Positions 1-6,503 of a stretch of 9,474 bases of DNA are shown piece after piece (position 1 is the first letter of the stretch; each line of letters opens with the position of its first letter). Below the pieces are notes generated by a model that was not told the DNA's origin, made no database searches, and saw nothing but the letters and a program-made list of their open reading frames with translations. The stretch comes from JBOGGX01 sp050744245 (GTDB taxonomy: Bacteria; Actinomycetota; Acidimicrobiia; Acidimicrobiales; JBOGGX01). The DNA lies in assembly GCA_050744245.1 (NCBI GenBank), contig JBOGGX010000165.1, positions 1-9,474 on the forward strand, read 5' to 3'. The position numbers and the translations under genes were made by a program.

Positions 1-228
1 TCGCAGAAGGCTGACCACTCGCCGGTCCTGGCGCCGTGAGGTCGTAAGTCCAGGTGGGGTGGTACGGAGATCCTTCTCGGTAGCCATACTCGCGCTCATC
101 AAACTTGCCGAAAAGTTCAACGCCACCACGACAGAGAAGTCCTCTAGCCGGTCGCGCCCGTCCGGGTGGCCCCGACAGGCAACGAGATCCACCCGTTCGG
201 GCATGGCGGTTCTGGTTAGCTTGACGGC
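1..228. other. Leading stretch without a convincing gene
   Basis: No convincing coding region is visible. The stretch, especially about 60-160, is clearly less GC-rich than the genes that follow. On the minus strand a frame is open from an ATG at 204-202 to the window edge (68 codons), so the start of a leftward gene running off the edge cannot be excluded. Against it, that ATG has no Shine-Dalgarno sequence, only about 69% of its third positions are G or C (88-96% in this window's solid genes), and its translation resembles no family I know. A plus-strand frame starting at 59 has no better support. The region probably carries the promoter of the lipoprotein gene at 229, but I could not pick one out. 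Confidence 0.5.
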
Positions 229-729
229 GTGCGGAGGATGGCCGCGGCGGTGCTGGCGGCGACGGTGGCGCTCGGTTGCACGGGTTCACCCGAGTCACGG
301 GCTGGGCGCGATCCCGACGCGCCGCCCCCCGCGTCGAACGGATCGAACACCCTGCCCCTCGCCCCCGACGTCGATCCGTGCCAGCTGCCGCCGAGCGTCA
401 TCGGGCTGCTCGCCGGGCTGGTCACCGATCCGGGCGTGTTCACCTCGACCGGGGACGCCGAGGGCGAGTGCGTCTACGGCGCGGCCGACGGCAACGGGCT
501 GGTCGTGACGGTCGACACGTCGGGCGGTTCGGCGCACTACGACGAGGCCGACCAGACCACCAGGGGCGAGGACATCGCCTCGGTCGGCGACGAGGCCTTC
601 TGGTCCGATCCGACGCTGCACGTGTTGAGCGACGGCCACTACTGGACCTTCACCCTGACCACGGACAACGCGGACGCGATCCGGCGCCAGACGGTCGCCA
701 TCGCCGTGGCCCAGGCCCTCGAGCTCTGA
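229..729 (+). CDS. Putative DUF3558-like secreted lipoprotein
   Basis: A predicted 166-residue membrane-anchored lipoprotein of unknown role. The N-terminus has a basic n-region (MRR), a hydrophobic stretch and a lipobox-like V-A-L-G-C, placing the lipidated cysteine at residue 17. A flexible Pro/Ser/Asn-rich spacer of about 30 residues follows, then a small globular domain with two further cysteines (C51 in DPCQLP, C81 in GECVYG) and a VGDEAFW motif near residues 119-125. This Cys/GDEA pattern resembles the DUF3558-type lipoproteins common in actinobacteria; the family call comes from memory of that pattern, not from a search. The start is the GTG at 229: an in-frame stop lies at 217-219, and the only other option, ATG 238, would lose the arginines of the signal peptide. 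Neither start has a good Shine-Dalgarno sequence. metH begins 80 bases downstream; no functional link is evident. Confidence 0.8.
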   Translation: MRRMAAAVLAATVALGCTGSPESRAGRDPDAPPPASNGSNTLPLAPDVDPCQLPPSVIGLLAGLVTDPGVFTSTGDAEGECVYGAADGNGLVVTVDTSGGSAHYDEADQTTRGEDIASVGDEAFWSDPTLHVLSDGHYWTFTLTTDNADAIRRQTVAIAVAQALEL

Positions 730-742
730 GCCCCCGACCGTC

Positions 743-762
743 TCGGCCCGCGCGCCGGCCGA
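743..762 (+). terminator. Weak GC-rich hairpin after the lipoprotein gene
   Basis: A 6-bp perfect stem (TCGGCC with GGCCGA) and an 8-base loop begin 13 bases after the stop codon at 729. No T-tract follows. It could be a terminator between the lipoprotein gene and metH, but hairpins of this size arise easily in such GC-rich DNA. Confidence 0.2.
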
Positions 763-794
763 AACTCGTGTCGGGTCCGCGACGACCTCGGCGG

Positions 795-800
795 TAGCCT
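795..800 (+). promoter_or_regulatory. Possible -10 element for a leaderless metH transcript
   Basis: TAGCCT fits the TAnnnT pattern of actinobacterial -10 elements and ends 9 bases before the metH ATG. Transcription would then start at or just before the start codon, which agrees with the absence of any Shine-Dalgarno sequence in front of metH. No recognisable -35 element lies 17 bases upstream (CGGGTC at 772-777), so the call is weak. Confidence 0.2.
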
Positions 801-809
801 TGCCGGCCA

Positions 810-3800
810 ATGCGCGTGCGCTACCTCGACCTCGTCCACGAGCGCGTGGTGGTCTTCGACGGGGCCACCGGAACCTGGTTCCAGTCCCAACACCTCGGAC
901 CGGACGACTTCGGCGGTCCCGATCTCGAGGGCTGCAACGAGTATCTCGGCATCACCCGGCCCGACGTGGTCGAGGCGATGCACGCCGCCTACTTCGACGC
1001 GGGCGCCGACGTGGTCGAGACCAACACCTTCGGCGCGTTCGCCATCCCCTTGGCCGAGTATGGCCTGGCCGACCGGGCCCACGAGATCGCCAGGGCCAAC
1101 GCCGCCATCGCCCGCCGGGTGGCCGACGACTTCACCACCGTCGACCGGACCCGGTTCGTCGCCGGCTCCATGGGACCGGGCACCAAGCTGCCGTCGCTGG
1201 GCCAGATCCCCTTCACCGACCTGCGCGACGCCTACGAGGTCGAGGCCCGCGGCCTGCTCGACGGGGGCGTCGACCTGCTCATCATCGAGACCCAGTACGA
1301 CCTGCTTGGCCTCAAGGCGGCCACCATCGGCGCCCGCCGGGCCATGGCCGCGAGCGGTCGCGAGGTGCCGCTCCAGGTCCAGGTGACGATGGAGGTCACC
1401 GGGCGCATGCTGCCCGGCACCGACATCGCCGCCGCGCTGGCCGCGGTCGACGCCATGCGGCCCGACGTGTTCGGCATCAACTGCGCCACCGGCCCGGCGG
1501 AGATGAGCGAGCACCTGCGCCACCTGTCCCAGCACTCGCGCCTGCCCATCTCGTGCCTGCCCAACGCCGGGATGCCGTCAGTGGTCGACGGGCACATGCA
1601 CTACGACCTGTTGCCCGACGACCTGGTCGCCTACCAGCGGCGTTTCGTGTCCGAGTTCGGGGTGTCCGTCGTCGGGGGCTGCTGCGGCACCACCCCGGAG
1701 CACATCAAGCAACTGGTCGACGCCGTGGGCCGGCTCGAACCGGCGCGCCGCCAGCCCCGGCCCGAGGCCGGGGTGGCCTCGTTGTACAGCTTCACCCCGA
1801 TCGAGCAGGACGTCGCCTTCCTCGCCATCGGCGAGCGCACCAACGCCAACGGTTCCAAGAGGTTCCGGGAGGCGATGCTCGACGCCGACTGGGACACCTG
1901 CGTCCAGATGGCACGCGACCAGGAGCGGGAAGGGGCCCACGTCCTCGACGTGTGCGTCGACTACGTCGGGCGCGACGGCCGAGCCGACATGGACGAGATC
2001 GCCCAGCGCTTCGCCACCCAGGCGACCGTGCCGCTGGTGCTCGACTCCACCGAGCCAGAGGTGATGGAGGCCGGGCTCAAGTGGATCGGCGGGCGGGCCA
2101 TCCTCAATTCGGCCAACCTCGAGGACGGCGACGGCCAAGGGTCCCGGGCCGACCGCGTCTTCAAGCTGGCCAAGGAGTACGGCGCCGCCGTCATCTGCCT
2201 CCTCATCGACGAGGAGGGCCAGGCCCGCGACGTCGACTGGAAGCTGCGGGTAGCCCATCGGATCCACACGTTGGCGGTCGAGCGCTACGGCCTGGAGTCT
2301 GGTGACCTCATCTTCGACGCCCTGACCTTCCCGCTGTCGACCGGCGACGAGGACCTGCGGGGCGACGCCATGGCCACGATCGAGGCCATCCGGCGGATCA
2401 AGGCCGAGCTGCCCGGCGTCCACACCGTGCTCGGCGTCTCGAACGTGTCCTTCGGGCTCAAGCCCGCGGCCCGCCATGTCCTCAACTCGATCTTCCTGCA
2501 CGAGTGCCACGGCGCCGGGCTCGACGCGGCCATCGTCCATGCGGCGAGGATCCTCCCGCTCAACCGCATCCCCGAGGAGCAGCGCACGGTCTGCCTCGAC
2601 CTCGTGTACGACCGGCGCGGCCCGGCCACCAGCTACGACCCGCTCCAGGCCCTGCTCGCCATCTTCGAGGACGTCGAGGCCCACACGGTCGAGAAGGAGG
2701 ACCGCACCGGCTGGCCGGTCGAGCGCCGGCTCGAGCAGCGCATCGTCGACGGCGACCGCGACGGCCTGACGGGCGACCTCGACGAGGCCCTGGCCCAGGG
2801 GCTGGCCGCGCTCGACATCGTCAACGACGTGCTCCTGGCCGGGATGAAGACGGTCGGCGAGTTGTTCGGCAGCGGGCAGATGCAGCTGCCGTTCGTCCTC
2901 CAGTCGGCCGAGACCATGAAGGCGGCCGTGGCCCACCTCGAGCCGCACATGGAGAAGGTCGAGGGCGGCGGGGGCAAGGGTCGGATCGTGCTGGCCACGG
3001 TGCGGGGCGACGTGCACGACATCGGCAAGAACCTGGTCGACATCATCCTCACCAACAACGGCTACGAGGTGCACAACCTCGGCATCAAGGTGCCGATCGC
3101 GACCATGGTCGACAAGGCGGTCGAGGTCGGCGCCGACGCGGTCGGGATGAGCGGGCTGCTGGTCAAGAGCACCCTGATCATGCGCGACAACCTGGTCGAG
3201 CTGAACGACAGGGGGCTGTCCGAGCTGCCGGTGGTCCTCGGCGGGGCCGCCCTCACACGTTCCTATGTGGAGCGTGATCTCCGCCAGGTCTACGAGGGAC
3301 GGCTGTTCTACGGCAAGGACGCCTTCGAGGGGCTGCGGGTGATGGAGCGGCTGGGCGAGATCCGGAGGTCGGACACCGATCCCGACCCGACGTGGGGCCG
3401 GGTGCCGTCGGCGTCGACGGTGCGCTCCCGGTTGGCCGCCCGCGAGGAGTCAACTCCGGGCGACGAGGTCGAGCTGCCGGCCCGGTCGCCTGAGGTCGAG
3501 ACCGACAACCGGGTGTTCACGCCCCCGTTCGTGGGCAGCCGGATCGTCACCGGCATCCCGCTCGACGACATCGCCGGCTACCTCAACCTCACCGCCCTGT
3601 TCCGCAACCAGTGGCAGTACCGGCCGGAGAAGGGCGAGACCGACGACCAGTTCAAGAACCGGCTCCGGCCCTTGCTGCGGGAGGAGCTGGCCGAGTCGAA
3701 GGCCAAGGACATCCTCATCCCCCAGGTGGTCTACGGCTACTTCCCGGCCAACGGCGACGGCAACGAGTTGGTCATCTGGAAGGACGAGACCCGGTCGGCC

Positions 3801-4307
3801 GAGTGGATGCGGTTCTCGTTCCCCCGCCAGCGCGAGGCGCCCTACCTGTGCATCGCCGACTTCTTCCGCCCGGCGGCGTCGGGCGAGGCCGACTACGCCG
3901 CCTTCCACATCGTGACCATGGGGGCCAGGGTGTCGGAGGAGACGGCTGGGCTCTTCCACCAGGACCGCTACATCGAGTACCTCCTGCTCCATGGGCTCGG
4001 CGTCGAGATGGCCGAGGGCCTGGCCGAGTACTGGCACCTCCGCATCCGTGAGGAGTGGGGCTTCGTCGACGAGGACGGGCCCAACCTCACCGGGTTGTTC
4101 CGGCAGCAGTACCGGGGCGGGCGCTACTCGTGGGGCTACCCGGCCTGCCCAGACCTCGAGGACAACGCCAAGGTGCTCGAGCTGCTCGGCGGCGACCGCA
4201 TCGGGCTCGTGTGCGACGAGGAGAGCGGGTACCAGTACCAGCCGGAGCAGACGACCTCGGCCATCATCTGCCACCACCCCAAGGCCAAGTACTTCATCGC
4301 CCGCTGA
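810..4307 (+). CDS. metH: Cobalamin-dependent methionine synthase MetH
   Basis: Cytosolic 5-methyltetrahydrofolate:homocysteine methyltransferase. It makes methionine from homocysteine and regenerates tetrahydrofolate, using methylcobalamin as the intermediate carrier. The 1165 residues are close to the usual length (about 1190-1230), and all four modules are present in order. The homocysteine-binding domain (about 10-310) has the zinc ligands C225 in GINCATGP and C291-C292 in GGCCGTTP. The pterin-binding domain (about 335-600) has GERTNANGSK at 341-350, LDSTE at 411-415 and ILNSANLEDG at 431-440. The B12 domain with its helical cap (about 645-850) has DVHDIG at 734-739, with H736 as the expected cobalt ligand. 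The C-terminal reactivation domain (about 900-1165) has the AdoMet-binding RYSWGYPACP at 1105-1114. No ligand is missing and the frame is unbroken. The ATG at 810 starts right at the conserved N-terminus; it has no Shine-Dalgarno sequence. The 80 bases upstream are too short for a full cobalamin riboswitch. Confidence 0.98.
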   Translation: MRVRYLDLVHERVVVFDGATGTWFQSQHLGPDDFGGPDLEGCNEYLGITRPDVVEAMHAAYFDAGADVVETNTFGAFAIPLAEYGLADRAHEIARANAAIARRVADDFTTVDRTRFVAGSMGPGTKLPSLGQIPFTDLRDAYEVEARGLLDGGVDLLIIETQYDLLGLKAATIGARRAMAASGREVPLQVQVTMEVTGRMLPGTDIAAALAAVDAMRPDVFGINCATGPAEMSEHLRHLSQHSRLPISCLPNAGMPSVVDGHMHYDLLPDDLVAYQRRFVSEFGVSVVGGCCGTTPEHIKQLVDAVGRLEPARRQPRPEAGVASLYSFTPIEQDVAFLAIGERTNANGSKRFREAMLDADWDTCVQMARDQEREGAHVLDVCVDYVGRDGRADMDEIAQRFATQATVPLVLDSTEPEVMEAGLKWIGGRAILNSANLEDGDGQGSRADRVFKLAKEYGAAVICLLIDEEGQARDVDWKLRVAHRIHTLAVERYGLESGDLIFDALTFPLSTGDEDLRGDAMATIEAIRRIKAELPGVHTVLGVSNVSFGLKPAARHVLNSIFLHECHGAGLDAAIVHAARILPLNRIPEEQRTVCLDLVYDRRGPATSYDPLQALLAIFEDVEAHTVEKEDRTGWPVERRLEQRIVDGDRDGLTGDLDEALAQGLAALDIVNDVLLAGMKTVGELFGSGQMQLPFVLQSAETMKAAVAHLEPHMEKVEGGGGKGRIVLATVRGDVHDIGKNLVDIILTNNGYEVHNLGIKVPIATMVDKAVEVGADAVGMSGLLVKSTLIMRDNLVELNDRGLSELPVVLGGAALTRSYVERDLRQVYEGRLFYGKDAFEGLRVMERLGEIRRSDTDPDPTWGRVPSASTVRSRLAAREESTPGDEVELPARSPEVETDNRVFTPPFVGSRIVTGIPLDDIAGYLNLTALFRNQWQYRPEKGETDDQFKNRLRPLLREELAESKAKDILIPQVVYGYFPANGDGNELVIWKDETRSAEWMRFSFPRQREAPYLCIADFFRPAASGEADYAAFHIVTMGARVSEETAGLFHQDRYIEYLLLHGLGVEMAEGLAEYWHLRIREEWGFVDEDGPNLTGLFRQQYRGGRYSWGYPACPDLEDNAKVLELLGGDRIGLVCDEESGYQYQPEQTTSAIICHHPKAKYFIAR

Positions 4308-4350
4308 CGTTCAGCGCTTGGCTGTCACACCCCCTGGGGATCATTGCGGC

Positions 4351-4944
4351 ATGTGCAGAATCTGTGACGGCGCCACCGCCGACGAGGTGTTGTGCGACAT
4401 CCACTTCGAGGTCGTGGTCAACGGCTTCACCCAGGTGCCGGTCGCCGGCGACGACCACTCGTGGACCTACACGATCGGACTGGCCGCCCGAGGCCATGCC
4501 GAGCTCGTTATGGCCGGAGTCAGGCTCGACCACCCGATCGAGGTCGTCGACCGGCTGGCCACGCGGGTGCTCGCCGGCGAGCGGTTCGACGGCGACGAGG
4601 GCTGCGTCATTGACGACGACGACGTACTCGTGGTCCGGGCAGTACATCCCTCGCACTTCGAGCAGGGTCTTCTGGCCATGTGGGACGCCTACTACGACAC
4701 TCGGCCCGATCCGCCTCGGCTGACGGCGCTGCAGATCGTCCCCGCCGCGTGGTTGGGCGAGGGCCACGCCGACAGCCCACCGCCGCTCCATCTCTCCCCG
4801 CCCCATAGGCGCGGGAGGCCGAACCGGGAGGCCAGACGCCGACGGGCGCGACGGCGACGAGCGGGCCACGGCTGGCCGTCACGTGCGGCGGACGCCCCGG
4901 TCTTGGGTGCGTGGCGCGGACCCCTTGAGCTCACACACATCTGA
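4351..4944 (+). CDS. DUF4262-family protein with Arg-rich C-terminal tail
   Basis: A 197-residue cytosolic-looking protein of unknown function. The N-terminus MCRICDG and the core HSWTYTIGLAARGHAELVMAG (about residues 36-56) match the DUF4262 pattern (Cys-rich start, then W-x-YT-x-GL and H-x-EL), with a later ALQIV at 126-130. The family is widespread in actinobacteria but has no established activity. A GGGGA at 4336-4340, 10 bases before ATG 4351, is a plausible ribosome binding site; the frame is open further upstream, but only inside metH. It begins 43 bases after metH and could be co-transcribed. Residues 141-197 are unusual: Pro-rich, then about 15 Arg in residues 152-178, with GC3 near 75% against 88% before. 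A PVLGA near residue 183 resembles the 'QPVLG' ending I recall from relatives, so the tail may be an insertion before the normal C-terminus. Stop-codon loss or a frameshift is the alternative. Confidence 0.75.
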   Translation: MCRICDGATADEVLCDIHFEVVVNGFTQVPVAGDDHSWTYTIGLAARGHAELVMAGVRLDHPIEVVDRLATRVLAGERFDGDEGCVIDDDDVLVVRAVHPSHFEQGLLAMWDAYYDTRPDPPRLTALQIVPAAWLGEGHADSPPPLHLSPPHRRGRPNREARRRRARRRRAGHGWPSRAADAPVLGAWRGPLELTHI

Positions 4945-5068
4945 TGTGGTGAATCGCACGCAACGCCACGGCCGACCGCTCAGCTCGACGGCGGTGGGCG
5001 ATACTTCGCGATGTCATGATCAGATCACGCCTTGACGCCGTGCGTCGCGGTTGCTAGGAAGGCATGTG
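4945..5068. other. Intergenic spacer upstream of the secreted-protein pair
   Basis: This 124-base gap is the longest after position 228 and the likely site of the promoter for the two genes downstream. It contains a small perfect stem-loop (GCGA-TACT-TCGC, 4998-5009), an 11-base inverted repeat TGATC-A-GATCA (5017-5027) and a TTGACG hexamer (5032-5037) just after it. Each is short enough to occur by chance, and no well-placed -10 was identified that also leaves the downstream ribosome binding site on the transcript. Confidence 0.4.
5056..5062 (+). promoter_or_regulatory. Ribosome binding site fixing the start of the Thr-linker lipoprotein gene
   Basis: AGGAAGG lies 6 bases before ATG 5069, a near-ideal Shine-Dalgarno arrangement. 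It overrules the in-frame TTG at 5051 and GTG at 5066, which would be too far upstream or too close. Confidence 0.75.
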
Positions 5069-5650
5069 ATGGGTTGGAAATGGTTGTCGGTCGTGCTGTG
5101 CGCCGGCGTGGTGTGCGTGGCAACGTCGTGCAACGGCGACGACGAGGCCGGCGGCAGCACAGCCACCGAGGCCACGACCACGATGTCGACCACGACGACC
5201 ACGACCATGCCGACGACGACCACGGTCGCCGTGGCCGGGCCCGCACCATGGAACGAGATCGTCGCCGACCTCTACCGGCAGCTCGGAGAGCTCACCGCCG
5301 ACCCCGACCCGAGTCGCGTGGTGGGCATCGTCGCCGAGGAGTGTGAGTGTTACGCCCTGATCCTTCAAGGGGTCGAAGGGCTTGCAAGTCGAGGCGAGCG
5401 GATCGTTGGCCAGTCTCCACAACCGGTGGCTCTCAAGACGGAGGGTCGCACAGACCTTCCGCAACAGGGGCTCACGGTTCGACTCTCGGATGGGCCGAGC
5501 CAGCGACTCGATGCGACTGGCGCGGTCATCAACGAGATCCCCGCCGCACCAGACAGCTGTGTAAGCATGCTGGTCGCTCCCAGCGGGCCAGGTGGGGCCT
5601 ACCGCATCCACGATCTCTTTGATGTTCAGCGATGCCCAGACGGACTATGA
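5069..5650 (+). CDS. Secreted lipoprotein with Thr-rich linker, unknown function
   Basis: A 193-residue predicted lipoprotein exported through Sec and anchored at the membrane. MGWKW, a hydrophobic core and the lipobox V-A-T-S-C put the lipidated cysteine at residue 21. An acidic/Gly patch and a low-complexity Thr linker (residues 36-52) then act as a probable wall spacer, followed by a globular domain of about 135 residues with four cysteines (C92, C94, C164, C189) that could form two disulfides. I recognise no family. The ATG at 5069 is chosen because of its strong ribosome binding site. The stop codon overlaps the ATG of the next gene (ATGA, 5647-5650), which implies translational coupling. 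GC3 is about 91% for residues 1-91 but about 62% from residue 92 to the end, an abrupt change inside one gene. Confidence 0.8.
   Translation: MGWKWLSVVLCAGVVCVATSCNGDDEAGGSTATEATTTMSTTTTTTMPTTTTVAVAGPAPWNEIVADLYRQLGELTADPDPSRVVGIVAEECECYALILQGVEGLASRGERIVGQSPQPVALKTEGRTDLPQQGLTVRLSDGPSQRLDATGAVINEIPAAPDSCVSMLVAPSGPGGAYRIHDLFDVQRCPDGL
5174..5224 (+). repeat. Low-complexity ACC/ACG tract coding for the Thr linker
   Basis: Seventeen codons, almost all ACC or ACG with a few ATG, TCG and CCG, encode residues 36-52 of the lipoprotein. Near-identical trinucleotides in a row make slippage and length change between strains likely. The protein-level role is inferred to be a flexible, possibly O-glycosylated spacer between lipid anchor and globular domain. 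Confidence 0.75.
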
Positions 5651-6129
5651 CAGTGAATCGTTTTCGCCGCTTCGGGGTCGCCGCCGCAGCTCTTGCCCTC
5701 GTCCTATCTCCACATTCGCCGGCCGGCGCGCAGGGGGGCGAGTGTGTGATCATCGCCGGCGTCGAATACTGCGACCTCGACCCTGGATCCCCAGGCCGAG
5801 CACCTGATCCGGACACTCCCTTCGAGGTGAGGGCAACGCTTCAGCTCCTCTACGACGTTGCTCTCGGATTCGGCAACGTGGGGGACCCGGCACCCTGCAT
5901 CCTGGGCACCACCAACCTCGATGCGGCCGGGGAGGGCCTGCTCTACTACCGACGAGTGATCTCGCTCATCGATGGCTCCGAGATGAGTGCCGAGTTCCGA
6001 TGCATCGGGCCTGGCGAGGATCCCGTGCCTCCTCCACCGCCGACCCGGCAGGAGATCTTCGGGTCCGCCCTTATCCCCCGACCCGTGATCCACACCTCGC
6101 CGTATGGCGACGGCCTGGTTGGCCTCGAT
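5342..6129. other. Segment of atypical base composition spanning two genes
   Basis: Counting codons by hand, about 82 of 263 third positions (31%) are A or T in this segment. The 91 codons before it in the upstream gene have 8 of 91 (9%), and the 113 codons after it in the downstream gene have 4 of 113 (4%). The boundaries are approximate but sharp, and they lie inside the two coding sequences instead of at their ends. Recombination with a divergent donor is the simplest explanation. Relaxed codon selection on fast-evolving domains is an alternative. Confidence 0.55.
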
Positions 6130-6471
6130 ACGTGGCTGTGGGGCGACGCCCACGGCTCGGTCACGGTGTCACTCACCCTGCGGGGCTGGACCGTGACCGG
6201 CACGGTCACCGCCGTCGAGTGGATCTTCGAGACGAGCGACGGTGGGTCCTACTCGGCCGACAATCCGGGCAGCGAGGCCCGCCCGGTCGGCCGGCACGTG
6301 TTCAGCCGGTACGGCACCTACACCATCGACCACACCGTCGCCTGGGGCGGCAGCTTCGCCGTCACCGGCTACGGCTTCACCATCAACGCCGGCAACCTCG
6401 GCGCCGCCTTCGACGCGACCCGCAGCTACGACGTCATCGAGGTCGAGGCCGTCGGCCGCAATCCCGACTGA
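5647..6471 (+). CDS. Secreted protein with PKD-like beta domain, unknown function
   Basis: A 274-residue predicted exported protein. The signal peptide has NRFRR, a long Ala/Leu/Val core and a probable cleavage site after A-G-A near residue 28; there is no lipobox. A Cys-containing region (C33, C42, C84, C119) leads to a Pro-rich hinge (PVPPPPPP, about 126-132), then a beta-rich C-terminal half with YGDGLVGLDTWLW (153-165), VEWIFETSDG and GRHVFSRYGTYTI. The second half has the look of the PKD-like exported proteins found near Flp/Tad pilus genes in actinobacteria; that is recall, and no pilus genes are visible here. The ATG at 5647 is preferred over the in-frame ATG at 5632 because of the 4-base ATGA overlap with the upstream lipoprotein. 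No Shine-Dalgarno sequence precedes either. GC3 is about 73% up to residue 161 and about 96% afterwards. Confidence 0.8.
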   Translation: MTVNRFRRFGVAAAALALVLSPHSPAGAQGGECVIIAGVEYCDLDPGSPGRAPDPDTPFEVRATLQLLYDVALGFGNVGDPAPCILGTTNLDAAGEGLLYYRRVISLIDGSEMSAEFRCIGPGEDPVPPPPPTRQEIFGSALIPRPVIHTSPYGDGLVGLDTWLWGDAHGSVTVSLTLRGWTVTGTVTAVEWIFETSDGGSYSADNPGSEARPVGRHVFSRYGTYTIDHTVAWGGSFAVTGYGFTINAGNLGAAFDATRSYDVIEVEAVGRNPD

Positions 6472-6479
6472 CCAACCAG

Positions 6480-6493
6480 CTGGCCACGGCCGG
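6480..6493. terminator. Possible short hairpin between convergent genes
   Basis: CTGGC-CACG-GCCGG can form a 5-bp stem (one G-T pair) with a 4-base loop in the 32-base gap between the convergent secreted-protein gene and mftF. No T-tract is present on either side. Convergent transcription makes a bidirectional stop plausible here, but the sequence evidence is slight. Confidence 0.2.
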
Positions 6494-6503
6494 CCGCCGA
6501 GGT

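Noticed and set aside
57..69. GGGTGGTAC followed by GGAG, resembling the T-box consensus GGGTGGNACCGCG
   Set aside because: The conserved CCGCG part is missing, there is no convincing stem I or terminator, and no aminoacyl-tRNA synthetase or amino-acid gene follows.
800..2305. Overlapping 501-codon plus-strand frame within metH
   Set aside because: An Arg/Pro/Gly-rich frame-shifted shadow of the metH N-terminal half.
1578..3074. Long open frame of 498 codons antisense to metH
   Set aside because: It lies opposite an intact metH with all its motifs. GC-rich DNA leaves antisense frames open, and the translation (rich in Val, Gly, His, Arg) matches no domain.
4331..4339. CCCCTGGGG palindrome before the DUF4262 gene
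   Set aside because: The loop would be a single base, so it cannot form a hairpin. The GGGG part is better explained as a ribosome binding site.
4936..4948. CACAT-CTG-ATGTG stem-loop at the end of the DUF4262 gene as a terminator
   Set aside because: Only 5 bp, AT-containing, with a 3-base loop and no T-tract, and it overlaps the stop codon.
5017..5027. Inverted repeat TGATC-A-GATCA as an operator
   Set aside because: Arms of 5 bp with a 1-base spacer are expected several times in 9.5 kb by chance, and no cognate regulator is encoded here.
5032..5060. TTGACG and TAGGAA spaced 17 bases apart as a promoter for the lipoprotein gene
   Set aside because: The TAGGAA would overlap the ribosome binding site AGGAAGG, so the transcript would start at about the ATG and lose that site. 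The -10 match is also poor.
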